Positions 6,685 through 14,065 of a stretch of DNA of 14,325 nt are shown piece after piece. Location of the stretch: assembly GCA_019425105.1 (NCBI GenBank), contig JAHYYD010000032.1:1-14325 (forward strand), in the 5' to 3' direction. The translations under genes and the position numbers were made by a program. The notes below the pieces were generated by a model. The model saw nothing but the letters and a program-made list of their open reading frames with translations, ran no database searches and had not been told where the DNA came from. The stretch's first letter is position 1, and each line of letters begins with the position of its first letter. Source of the stretch: Actinomycetota bacterium. Lineage in GTDB: Bacteria; Actinomycetota; Actinomycetes; Actinomycetales; Actinomycetaceae.

Positions 6685-7308
6685 ATGGGAGCAAACACCA
6701 GGGAGGGCACGTACTCCATCCGTTCGCGCGTTGGTTTGCTCGCTGCCGCTCTTGTCATCGTCGCCACGGCTTGTGGCTGCCAACAGACCACGCCCGCGGC
6801 GGAGGGGCCGTGGGCGGCCGACATTGAGCAGGCGCGCAGTGAGTGGGCGTCCAACGAGTTCGTCCAATCTGTCCTCGCCGACTCTGCCATCAGCGAGGCA
6901 GAACTACAGGACATGCGTCAGCGAGTGCTGAGCTGCCTAACAGACAAGGGCGTCACCGGCGCATCGTTCGGCCCAGGTGGCACGCTGAGCGTCCCCGATC
7001 AGCCGGTTGGCTCCTCCATATCCGCCGAACAGCAACAGGAGTTTGTCTCCAGCTGTTCCACCGATGCCGGTCAGCCGATCATCGAGGCGCTCGAGTTCGA
7101 CATGCGAGTCAACCCGGATCACCGGGATTTCAACGAGCTGTACACGCAGTGTTTGATCCGTAATAAGGCGGTTGAGCCGTCCTTCACGGCCCAAGAGCTC
7201 GCGCGCGCTCGCGAGAGCGGAACGCCTCTCGACAGCGCACTGCCTTTCATCGACCCATCCCAGGGTCCCGACATTTGGCAACGATGCGTCGAAGACCCCA
7301 GCAAATGA
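6685..7308 (+). CDS. Cysteine-rich lipoprotein of unknown function
   Basis: 207 residues. A basic N-terminus (R6, R13, R15) and hydrophobic stretch 17-29 lead to VATACGC, where C30 (or C32) could be the lipidated cysteine; the -3 position is Ala rather than the commoner Leu, so the lipobox is slightly atypical. The mature part is acidic, polar and has four cysteines: C84, C124, C156, C201. C84 and C156 both begin similar segments (CL...V...SF), each followed about 40-45 residues later by another cysteine, suggesting an internal duplication with two disulfide-bonded halves. I do not recognise a named domain. The ATG is preceded by GAGGGAGAA. It is the first gene of the ABC operon (24 bp to the adaptor gene), so it is probably an accessory or substrate-binding part of that system. 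Confidence 0.8.
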   Translation: MGANTREGTYSIRSRVGLLAAALVIVATACGCQQTTPAAEGPWAADIEQARSEWASNEFVQSVLADSAISEAELQDMRQRVLSCLTDKGVTGASFGPGGTLSVPDQPVGSSISAEQQQEFVSSCSTDAGQPIIEALEFDMRVNPDHRDFNELYTQCLIRNKAVEPSFTAQELARARESGTPLDSALPFIDPSQGPDIWQRCVEDPSK

Positions 7309-7332
7309 CCACAACCACCCTCAGGAGTTGAG

Positions 7333-8376
7333 ATGGCATCTTCTCGCCGCTGGCTCGCCCTCACCGCGTTTGTCGCTCTCATCGCCGGTGCGGGCGGGGT
7401 CAGCGCGGGTATCCTCATTGCCTCGCCGCCCACCCCGGCCTCGTTGGCATCGTCATCTGCTCCGTCGACGGTCCCCGTCACCACACGCGAGTTCACCGAC
7501 ACGCGCTCCCTCACCCTCACAATTCCCCCGGCCTCGCCTCACGAACTTACCTCCCCCATCGCCGGGCGCATCACGGCCCTCCAGGCAGCACCGGGAACTC
7601 CCATCACGTCAGGTTCCATTCCCTGCGAAATTGATGGCCTTCCCCTTCTTGCCTTAGCCCTGTCCACTCCTCTCTATCAGGACGTGGTGGACGGAGCGAC
7701 CGGACCAGACATTGCGGCCCTGAACGCTGAGCTTGCGCGGCTCGGCTATGCGGCTCCCGCAGATTCTCAGCGGGTCACGGCCGCCACGCGAGCGGCCCTG
7801 GCCTCGGCGATGGGCGTGAGCGACGGAGCTGGAGGTGTCCCCTCCCGTATCGAAGCCTCTCGCGTCCTGTGGATTCCAGCGCCGACCGTCACCCCTTCGT
7901 CGGTCCCCGTTCACCTGGGTGACAGCGTCGATACACAGACCGTTCTCCTCACCCTTGAGGACTCCCGCGACGCCTTGCGCCTCTCCGTCCCGCCGGACGC
8001 GTATCCCGAGGACCACGTCATCACCCTGGGGGATACGGACTACCCGGTCCCCTCTGACGGCATCATCACCGACCCCACCCTGACGGCGACGATCCTCTCC
8101 TCGCGCGAATACACAGCCTTCATCCGTTCCACACCGAGCGGCGATGGACCCGTTCAGCTGCCCGTCTCCTGGAAGCTCGCCTCCCCCATCACCGTCACGG
8201 TCATCCCGCCGGCCTCAGTAGTCGGAGACGCAACGAACGCGTGCGTCTTCGAGGACGGCGCGCCAATCCCCGTCTCTATCGTTTCTTCACAGCTTGGCCG
8301 AACCTACGTCCTGCCAACGACCCCGCTCTCCGCCGTCGACACCGCCGTCGAGGGACGCTCATGTCCGTCGAGCTAG
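7333..8376 (+). CDS. HlyD/MacA-like efflux adaptor with peptidoglycan-binding-like segment
   Basis: 347 residues. One N-terminal membrane anchor (about 7-30), then an extracytoplasmic region. SPIAGRITALQAAPGTPITSG (74-94) looks like the biotinyl-lipoyl half-motif of membrane fusion proteins, and GLPLLALALSTPLYQD (102-117) followed by GATGPDIAALNAELARLGY (121-139) and a T-x-x-A-L helix matches the PG_binding_1-like insertion typical of actinobacterial adaptors that accompany MacB-type ABC transporters. It would link the permease to the cell wall in a monoderm cell. AGGAG sits before the ATG at 7333. Its last 16 bases overlap the start of the ATPase gene, implying translational coupling. Two late cysteines (C304, C344) could form a disulfide. 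The substrate is unknown. Confidence 0.82.
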   Translation: MASSRRWLALTAFVALIAGAGGVSAGILIASPPTPASLASSSAPSTVPVTTREFTDTRSLTLTIPPASPHELTSPIAGRITALQAAPGTPITSGSIPCEIDGLPLLALALSTPLYQDVVDGATGPDIAALNAELARLGYAAPADSQRVTAATRAALASAMGVSDGAGGVPSRIEASRVLWIPAPTVTPSSVPVHLGDSVDTQTVLLTLEDSRDALRLSVPPDAYPEDHVITLGDTDYPVPSDGIITDPTLTATILSSREYTAFIRSTPSGDGPVQLPVSWKLASPITVTVIPPASVVGDATNACVFEDGAPIPVSIVSSQLGRTYVLPTTPLSAVDTAVEGRSCPSS

Positions 8377-8993
8377 ACAACGTCGGGCACAAGTTCGCCG
8401 CAAGCCCGTGGCTCTTTCGCCATCTGAGCGCCCGCTGCGAGGACGGTGCCCTCACCGCCATCATCGGCCCGTCCGGTTCTGGCAAATCAACCCTGCTGTC
8501 GCTGATCGCGGGATGGGAAACTCCAGCCGAGGGTACGATCAGCGTCCCCCATCCGTCTGGTGAGCAGAACCCCCGCATTGCGTGGGTCTTCCAGAACCCG
8601 TTCGGCGTTCGCGCGCGCAGCGCGATTGACCACGTGGCGCTGCCCCTGCTGGCCCGCGGCATGAGCCGGGCGCAGGCCGATGCGGAGGCACACCGGCTCC
8701 TCGACGCTTTCAATCTGGCGCATCTGGCGACCCGCCCATTTCGGGATCTGTCGGGCGGCGAGGCTCAGCGTGTGCTCCTCGCGCGCGGGCTCGCATGCTC
8801 CCCCACCCTGCTCCTCGTGGATGAACCGACCGCGCAGCTTGATCAATCCACGGCTCGCGACATCGCCTCCACGCTCGGCTCGCTGCGCGAGGACGGGGTG
8901 AGCGTCGTGATCGCGACGCACGATCCGTCGATTCGCGCGCAGTGCGATGCCATCATCGACCTCGCCCACTTCCAGGAGGAGGAACAGCGATGA
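8361..8993 (+). CDS. ABC transporter ATP-binding protein (LolD/MacB-type)
   Basis: 210 residues with a full set of ABC ATPase motifs: Walker A GPSGSGKS (36-43), Q-loop VFQNP (Q78), signature LSGGEAQR (130-137), Walker B LLLVDEP (D154, E155) and H-loop ATHD (H187). Size and the L-S-G-G-E signature fit the LolD/MacB/FtsE group, which energises mechanotransmission rather than ordinary import. I start at the ATG at 8361 (MSVELDNV), preceded by GAGGGA; the frame is open further upstream but that part overlaps the adaptor and does not look like an ABC domain. The stop overlaps the permease start (ATGA at 8990-8993), indicating coupled translation of the two subunits. Confidence 0.93.
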   Translation: MSVELDNVGHKFAASPWLFRHLSARCEDGALTAIIGPSGSGKSTLLSLIAGWETPAEGTISVPHPSGEQNPRIAWVFQNPFGVRARSAIDHVALPLLARGMSRAQADAEAHRLLDAFNLAHLATRPFRDLSGGEAQRVLLARGLACSPTLLLVDEPTAQLDQSTARDIASTLGSLREDGVSVVIATHDPSIRAQCDAIIDLAHFQEEEQR

Positions 8994-10063
8994 GCACACT
9001 CTCGTGGCGCGCACTCCTGTCCGAGGCCTGGAGGGACTGCCTGAGCGGGACGGCCCGCATTGGGATTCTGACCGTCCTCGCCACCGCCCTGGTCGGAGGC
9101 ATCATCTGCGCCGATGCGTTCTCCCTTCGTTCCGTCAGCGTTGAGGCTGCCTCTTTCCGTGTCCATCTGGGATCAGTGCGAGTCCTCCAATCGCAAGGCG
9201 GCATCGACGGGGCCACTTGCGATGCGCTGTCGCGAATCCCCGGGGTGCGTGCAGGAGCCGTTCGCTCGGTCGAATCCGGCTTGTCCCCGCTCGCCCTTCC
9301 TGCCTCGTCGCTACCTCTGTATGAGGCCACGCCCGGAACCGTCTCTCTCCTGGGGACAACAACGGCCGATCCGACGGGAATTCTGCTCCCTGAGCAGGTA
9401 GCCGAGGACCTCGGCACCACTCAAGGAACCCTTCTCCCCCTCGCACACGGGCAGGCCGAGGTCGCGGGCACGTACCCGTGGGACGAGAACGACGGGCGTC
9501 GTCCCGGCTACGCCTACGCTGCTCTCGCCCCCGTGCCAGCAATGGGGACCTTCGATGAGTGCTGGTACGAATCCTGGCCGCACAGCGACGACGTCGATGC
9601 CCTGGTGCGCTCAACCCTCGTTGGAAGCGACGACCAGAATGCCCAGGTCCTGGCCATGAACCCAACGCGCGGGACGACCTTCGACGCGGCGGGGCGACTG
9701 CGATATAGGCCGACCTGGTGGGCGTGGATCGCCGCGAGCGCAATCGGTGCCGCGCTAGGGGCCGCTGCCACATGGTGGCGTCGCCTCGAGATCGCCTCGG
9801 CTCTGCACGCTGGGCTCCGCACGTCGGATACGACGGTCCTCCAACTGTTCGAGGCCGTGGCGTGGGTGGGCGGCGCATGCATCCTCACCTCCGGCATATG
9901 TCTGACGATCCTGAGCGGAGCAGCGCCCGACGATCGCTCCGATCTCATCCGTTTGGTCGCAACCGAGGGTGTCTGTGCCGCGTCGTGGACGCTCATAGGT
10001 GTCGTGATTGCCTCCATGACGATCCGCGAGCGCCAGCTGTTCACGTTCTTTAAGGGCCGATAG
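8990..10063 (+). CDS. MacB/FtsX-like ABC transporter permease
   Basis: 357 residues. The topology is one N-terminal membrane helix (about 24-43), a large extracytoplasmic domain (about 44-241), then three C-terminal helices (about 244-262, 291-311, 326-345): the four-helix type VII ABC layout of MacB, LolCE and FtsX. The cytoplasmic loop 263-290 (RRLEIASALHAGLRTSDTTVLQLFEAV) resembles the coupling region of that family, where a typical member has R-x-x-E-x-x-x-L-x-A-x-G. Sequence identity to well-known members appears low. AGGAGGAGG precedes the ATG at 8990, which overlaps the ATPase stop. The ectodomain has two cysteines (C77, C191). Last gene of the operon; no dedicated terminator was seen in the 33-bp gap to the next gene. 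Confidence 0.85.
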   Translation: MSTLSWRALLSEAWRDCLSGTARIGILTVLATALVGGIICADAFSLRSVSVEAASFRVHLGSVRVLQSQGGIDGATCDALSRIPGVRAGAVRSVESGLSPLALPASSLPLYEATPGTVSLLGTTTADPTGILLPEQVAEDLGTTQGTLLPLAHGQAEVAGTYPWDENDGRRPGYAYAALAPVPAMGTFDECWYESWPHSDDVDALVRSTLVGSDDQNAQVLAMNPTRGTTFDAAGRLRYRPTWWAWIAASAIGAALGAAATWWRRLEIASALHAGLRTSDTTVLQLFEAVAWVGGACILTSGICLTILSGAAPDDRSDLIRLVATEGVCAASWTLIGVVIASMTIRERQLFTFFKGR

Positions 10064-10084
10064 GTGTCTGCGCGTGATCGCGAC

Positions 10085-10090
10085 TACAAT
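10085..10090 (+). promoter_or_regulatory. -10 box TACAAT, probable leaderless promoter of the amidotransferase gene
   Basis: TACAAT ends 6 nt before the ATG at 10097, within the 33-bp gap after the permease gene. This suggests the amidotransferase has its own start of transcription rather than being the fifth gene of the ABC operon. No clear -35 and no Shine-Dalgarno. Confidence 0.55.
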
Positions 10091-10096
10091 TGATGT

Positions 10097-10789
10097 ATGA
10101 ACATCCTCGTGATTCAAAACGACCCGATCGTTCCGGTGGGTCAGTTGTCCGCCTTCCTCGGCGGTCACGAGGTGGTGCGCGCCTGGGAGGACCCGCAGCG
10201 TCTCCAGGACCTGGCGGTCGCTCCCCTGCCGGGTGCCCTCATCCTGCTGGGTGGCCGCGCGAACGCCTACGACGACGAGGCCTGGCCGTGGCTGGAAGCA
10301 GAACGCGAACTCGTGCGCCGCTGCGTCGCCGCACGCATCCGAGTGCTCGGCATTTGCCTGGGCGCCCAGCTGATCGCCGCGACCTTCGGCGGGCGCGTCA
10401 GCGTCGCTGACCCGGCGGGCCCCGAATACGGCGTCATCTCCCTGGCCTGGGGCACGAACGACCAGGCGGGCGGCGGCGGAGCCGTCCCCCTGCGCATGGC
10501 CCTGGCCTCGACCCACACGGTGTTCGCCGACCACGGCGACGCCATCGTGGAGCTCCCCCACGGCGCGCGCGAGTGGGCGCGCTCGGACAAATACACGCAG
10601 ATTTTCTCCTACGGCACGGCCTTGGGCGTCCAGTTCCACCCCGAGGTCACGCGCGAGACCGCGACCGTGTGGGCTGTGAACAACGAGGACGTTGATACCG
10701 AAGACATCGTGGCCGGATACGACGCCCACGAGGGCGAGCTGGCCTCCACCTGCAAGACGCTCGCCGACTGGGTCAGCGGCGTCTTCTAA
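10097..10789 (+). CDS. Class I glutamine amidotransferase-like protein
   Basis: 230 residues. The class I amidotransferase triad is visible: nucleophile C87 in GICLGAQ (85-91) with H181 and E183 in VQFHPEV (178-184); the LILLGGR strand (49-54) and AATFGGRV further support the fold. Stand-alone proteins of this type (GMP synthase glutaminase-like, YfeJ/YLR126C group) hydrolyse glutamine or gamma-glutamyl compounds; the acceptor is unknown here and there is no synthetase partner nearby. The ATG at 10097 is chosen over the overlapping ATG at 10093, which is in another frame, because the family start MNILVIQND fits and TACAAT is 6 nt upstream. The C-terminal ~35 residues after the triad are poorly conserved. 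Convergent with manA. Confidence 0.88.
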   Translation: MNILVIQNDPIVPVGQLSAFLGGHEVVRAWEDPQRLQDLAVAPLPGALILLGGRANAYDDEAWPWLEAERELVRRCVAARIRVLGICLGAQLIAATFGGRVSVADPAGPEYGVISLAWGTNDQAGGGGAVPLRMALASTHTVFADHGDAIVELPHGAREWARSDKYTQIFSYGTALGVQFHPEVTRETATVWAVNNEDVDTEDIVAGYDAHEGELASTCKTLADWVSGVF

Positions 10790-10800
10790 GGCGCACACAG

Positions 10801-10843
10801 AATCGCAGTGCGGGCACCCCCACGCGGTACCCACACTGCGATT
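10801..10843. terminator. Hairpin after the amidotransferase gene
   Basis: AATCGCAGTG (10801-10810) pairs perfectly with CACTGCGATT (10834-10843), with an extra GGG/CCC (10812-10814, 10830-10832) after one mismatch. It starts 11 bp after the stop codon. No T-run follows, so it may act with the next hairpin. Confidence 0.5.
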
Positions 10844-10849
10844 GACAAT

Positions 10850-10894
10850 CGGGCCTCGTCGCAGCGAGCGGAGATGAGGCCCGGCTTCTATTTT
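10850..10894 (+). terminator. Intrinsic terminator of the amidotransferase gene
   Basis: CGGGCCTC (10850-10857) pairs with GAGGCCCG (10876-10883), an 8-bp G/C stem with an 18-nt loop, followed by a T-rich tail (TTCTATTTT, 10886-10894). Confidence 0.65.
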
Positions 10895-10926
10895 AAAGGA
10901 AAAAGCCGCAGCTACAAGGCTTTTCC
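10888..10926 (-). terminator. Intrinsic terminator of manA
   Basis: On the minus strand GGAAAAGCC (10926-10918) pairs with GGCTTTTTCC (10907-10898, one bulge), the A-stem-T pattern of an intrinsic terminator, followed by TTTAAAA. It lies 78 bp after the manA stop. The same dyad could also work weakly on the plus strand. The rest of the gap (10927-11003) holds nothing I recognise. Confidence 0.65.
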
Positions 10927-11003
10927 AGGAACCAAGACCACCACGTGGGACGACTTGACAACGTTCCCATCCACAGCCTCGTCGCGGCGCGCGACGCACC
11001 CGG

Positions 11004-12221
11004 TCAGGGGGCCGCGACCTGCACGAACGAGCCCGTGCCGTACGCCCACACGCGACGCTCGGCGGCCGAGACGAACACGGCCTGGCCACGGCTCAGCTCC
11101 ACGCTGTCCCCGCCCTGCTCCTCGCTCACGTGCAGGGTGACCGACCCGGAGGTCGCGATGACGATGCGCGGGCCCTCACCTGGCACGGCGACCTCGTCCA
11201 CACGGGAGGCGTGCTTGCCGGGCGCCAGCGTCGTTACTGACAGCTCGAACTCCTGGGCGGGTGCCAGGAAACGGTCCGTCGTCGCCGAGGGGTGCTCGGG
11301 GGCCACGCGCACGGGCGGCAGCGCCGAAAACTCGGTGATTTCCACGAGCTGGGCGGAGTCCACGTACTTGCCGGTCAGGCCCGCGCGCACGACGTTGTCG
11401 GAGGAGGCCATGACCTCGATGCCCAGGCCCGACTGGTAGGCGTGGATCTGGCGCGGCGGGATGTAGACGGCCTCGCCCGGGCGCAGGGACACCGGGTTCA
11501 TGAGGAAGGCGACGATGATGCCCGGGTCGCCCGGGTGCTTCTCGCCCAGGACGCTCACGAGTTCGTCGGTGCGCGGCGAGGGGGACGTGCCGGACGCGAG
11601 GCGGGAGCGGCACGCGGCCACAAACTCTTCGACGAGCTCGGGGGTCGCCGGGGAGTCCTCGTCGAAGATCCAGGTCGCCAGGGAGCGCAGGCCCCCGCGC
11701 ACGGTGGACAGCTTGAGGCGGTGACGCAGGCGGTCGGCGAGCTCGCCCTCCAGGCCGACGAGGAGCTGGCGGGCCTTACGCGGCACGCGAAAGCCCACGA
11801 GCGCGCTGAACTCGGTGAGCGCGTAGATCATCTCGGGCTTGTGGTTCATGTCCCGGTAGACGCGGCGCGTGTCCGTGCGCTCAATCCCCAGGACCTCCTC
11901 GCGGAGGTAGCCCTCGCGCGCGATCTCCTTCGTCGGGTGCACCTGCAGGCTCAGGGTCTGGGCGGGGGCGATGATCTTCGCCAGGTACGGCAGTGTCGGT
12001 CCGAACGCGTAGAGCAGGCCTCCGCCGAGGGCTCGCTTGGGGTCCTCGCCGATGTGCTCGGCAAGGGTCTGCCCGCCCGTGAGCAGTGTCGGTCCGTCCG
12101 GGTGGGCGCCAAACCACACCTCGGACACCGGGTCGTCCCCGGCGGCGGCCCCCAGGAACTCGGGGATCGCGTTCGTGGAGCCCCACGCGTCAGCTTTCGT
12201 CCAGCCGATCAGTCTTTCCAT
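11004..12221 (-). CDS. manA: Mannose-6-phosphate isomerase, type I
   Basis: 405 residues, a normal length for type I phosphomannose isomerases, zinc enzymes interconverting mannose-6-phosphate and fructose-6-phosphate for mannose use and for GDP-mannose (glycan) synthesis. All four zinc ligands are present: Q93 and H95 in SLQVHPTKEIA, E130 in YRDMNHKPEMIYAL, and H260 in PPRQIHAYQSG. The hallmark block VMASSDNVVRAGLTGKYVD (270-288) carries the catalytic arginine R279. The C-terminal cupin-like domain (about 310-405) is present. The ATG at 12221 is set by the N-terminal motif WTKADAWGSTNAIPEFLG and by a TAGGAT box 7 nt upstream; there is no Shine-Dalgarno. It lies 80 bp downstream of the exporter genes on the same strand but appears to have its own promoter. 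Confidence 0.96.
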   Translation of the reverse strand: MERLIGWTKADAWGSTNAIPEFLGAAAGDDPVSEVWFGAHPDGPTLLTGGQTLAEHIGEDPKRALGGGLLYAFGPTLPYLAKIIAPAQTLSLQVHPTKEIAREGYLREEVLGIERTDTRRVYRDMNHKPEMIYALTEFSALVGFRVPRKARQLLVGLEGELADRLRHRLKLSTVRGGLRSLATWIFDEDSPATPELVEEFVAACRSRLASGTSPSPRTDELVSVLGEKHPGDPGIIVAFLMNPVSLRPGEAVYIPPRQIHAYQSGLGIEVMASSDNVVRAGLTGKYVDSAQLVEITEFSALPPVRVAPEHPSATTDRFLAPAQEFELSVTTLAPGKHASRVDEVAVPGEGPRIVIATSGSVTLHVSEEQGGDSVELSRGQAVFVSAAERRVWAYGTGSFVQVAAP

Positions 12222-12228
12222 AGGTCGA

Positions 12229-12234
12229 ATCCTA
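12229..12234 (-). promoter_or_regulatory. -10 box TAGGAT, probable leaderless promoter of manA
   Basis: TAGGAT on the minus strand ends 7 nt before the manA ATG, identical in hexamer and spacing to the marC-like promoter at 1222. The 80-bp gap upstream also contains a (CG)6 run at 12286-12297 and a gacgaggcc motif, but no clear terminator for the exporter genes and no good -35. Confidence 0.5.
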
Positions 12235-12301
12235 TCGGTATCGGGCGCTCAAACACGCGAGGGACGAGGCCGTGGCCCCATCCCCCGCGCGCGCGCGTCA
12301 C

Positions 12302-14065
12302 TTAGGCGTTGGGTTGAGCAGCAGTTTCGCGCGCCTCGAGGGCAGCAAGCGCCCCGCCGCGCGCACGGAGCTCGGCGTAGGTGCCGGTCTCCACGACGCG
12401 GCCCGCGTCCATGACAATGATCTGGTCGGCATCACGCACGGCGCTGATGCGGTGGGCGATCTCGACAATCGTACGGCCCTTCGCGACGCGGGCGATGCCC
12501 TCACGCACGCGCGCCTCGGTGGCCGGGTCGACCTGACTCGTCGCCTCGTCGAACACGTAGATCGGGGCGTCTCGCAGGAGCGCGCGGGCCAGGGCCAGTC
12601 GCTGACGCTGGCCGCCCGAGAGGCGCTCGCCCATGTCGCCAACAGCGGTATCCAGGCCGTCCTTTTCCGTGGCCAGCCAGTCGGTGAGGTCCACGGCCTC
12701 CAGCGCGCGCTCCAGGTCAGCCTCGCTCGCGTCGGGCGCGGCGAGCAGCAGGTTGGCGCGCAGCGTGTCGTTGAACAGGTAGGGGCGCTGGGGGGCGGAG
12801 GCGACCGTCGCGCGCAGGTCGTGCAAAGACACCTCGGCCACGTTCGTTCCGCCGATGGTGACGGTGCCCGAGGCCGGGTCCCACGTGCGGGTCAGCAGCG
12901 AGGCCAGCGTCGACTTGCCCGAGCCGGAGGCGCCCACGATGGCGGTGCGCTTCCCGGCGGGGATGTGGATACTGACGCCGTCCAGGACGGTGGGGGCGGG
13001 CGCAGGCGCGTCCTCGTCCGTCGGGTAGGAGAAGGTCACGTCGGTAATCTCGATGTCGCCGGGGGTCAGGGGCTTGGGGTCGGCCGGGTCGGCGACGACG
13101 GGCGCGCGGTCGGTGATCGAGAAGACGCGGGCGGCCGAGGCGAAGGCCTGATCCAGGTCCGCGGCGAACTCCTCGACCGCGAGAACCGGGCCGAAGGAAC
13201 CCATCGCGATACCGAGGGCGAGGCCCGCCTGGGGCAGCGTGAGCGTTTCGGCGAGCACGTTCGAGCCCGCGACCATGGCGACCGTGACGATACCGAGGGC
13301 GACCGCAGCTTGGTTGAGGCCTCGGCGCAGCGCGATCCAGCGGCCCTGGGTACCAAGACCCGAAGAGATGCGCTCCTCGATCGCGCTCATCTCGGCCTCG
13401 CGGCGATCCTGCGCCCCAAAGGCGAGGACCTCGCGCACGCCCTGCACCGAGTCGGTCACGTGGGCGGCAATCGCGCCGCGGGCCTCGCGCAGCTCGCGGG
13501 CCGCGCAGGCGGTGGAGCCGGAACCCAGGAAGGGAATGACCGCGCCGACGATCAAGAGGAAGGGCGCCAGCACGGCGGCCAGCGTCCAGGACACCGCGGT
13601 GCCCATCCACACGATCGACAGAATCGGGACGATGATGGCCGCTGTGACGGGGGCGAGCGTGTGGGCGAAGAAGACCTCGACGCGGTCGATGTCCTTCGTC
13701 ACGCGGTTCATGATGTCGCCCGAATCCAGGCGATCCGTACCCGCGGGAGCCTGGGGCTCGAGCTGGTCGTAGAAGTAGTTGCGCAGCATCGCCAGGCAGT
13801 GGAAGGCCACGAAGTGACCGGCGAACTGCTCGAGGTAGCGGGCCAGGCCCTTGAGCAGGCTCAGGCCGATGGCGCAGGCGATGATCAGGGCGATGCCCCA
13901 CGCGCTCTCCCCCGACGCGAGGCCGGCGACGGCCCAGCCGCCCAGGGCGAACAGGGCGATGCCAATCATCAGGAAGACGATGCGGGCGGCGATGGAGGCC
14001 GCGAGGGGCGGCAGGACGCGCCGCGTGATCGACAGGAGTCGAAGAGACAGTTGCCTGCGGGTCAT
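12302..14065 (-). CDS. CydC-type ABC exporter half-transporter (membrane domain fused to ATPase)
   Basis: 587 residues. The N-terminal part is a type IV (exporter) membrane domain with about six helices (near 20-45, 55-75, 135-155, 160-181, 252-272, 276-295). LARYLEQFAGHFVAFHCLAMLRNYFYDQLEP (74-104) and SGDIMNRVTKDIDRVEVFF (115-133) closely follow the CydC pattern. The ATPase domain (about 338-575) has Walker A GASGSGKS (378-385), signature LSGGQ (482-486), Walker B FDE (D506, E507) and H-loop H538. CydDC exports cysteine/glutathione or handles heme for cytochrome bd assembly; cydAB is not in view, so another substrate is possible. The start at 14065 follows GGAAGGAA and overlaps the stop of the upstream half by ATGA, so the two subunits are probably co-translated. 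Confidence 0.88.
   Translation of the reverse strand: MTRRQLSLRLLSITRRVLPPLAASIAARIVFLMIGIALFALGGWAVAGLASGESAWGIALIIACAIGLSLLKGLARYLEQFAGHFVAFHCLAMLRNYFYDQLEPQAPAGTDRLDSGDIMNRVTKDIDRVEVFFAHTLAPVTAAIIVPILSIVWMGTAVSWTLAAVLAPFLLIVGAVIPFLGSGSTACAARELREARGAIAAHVTDSVQGVREVLAFGAQDRREAEMSAIEERISSGLGTQGRWIALRRGLNQAAVALGIVTVAMVAGSNVLAETLTLPQAGLALGIAMGSFGPVLAVEEFAADLDQAFASAARVFSITDRAPVVADPADPKPLTPGDIEITDVTFSYPTDEDAPAPAPTVLDGVSIHIPAGKRTAIVGASGSGKSTLASLLTRTWDPASGTVTIGGTNVAEVSLHDLRATVASAPQRPYLFNDTLRANLLLAAPDASEADLERALEAVDLTDWLATEKDGLDTAVGDMGERLSGGQRQRLALARALLRDAPIYVFDEATSQVDPATEARVREGIARVAKGRTIVEIAHRISAVRDADQIIVMDAGRVVETGTYAELRARGGALAALEARETAAQPNA

Noticed and set aside
12286..12297. (CG)6 alternating run as Z-DNA or a repeat of interest
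   Set aside because: Short and expected by chance in DNA this rich in G and C.
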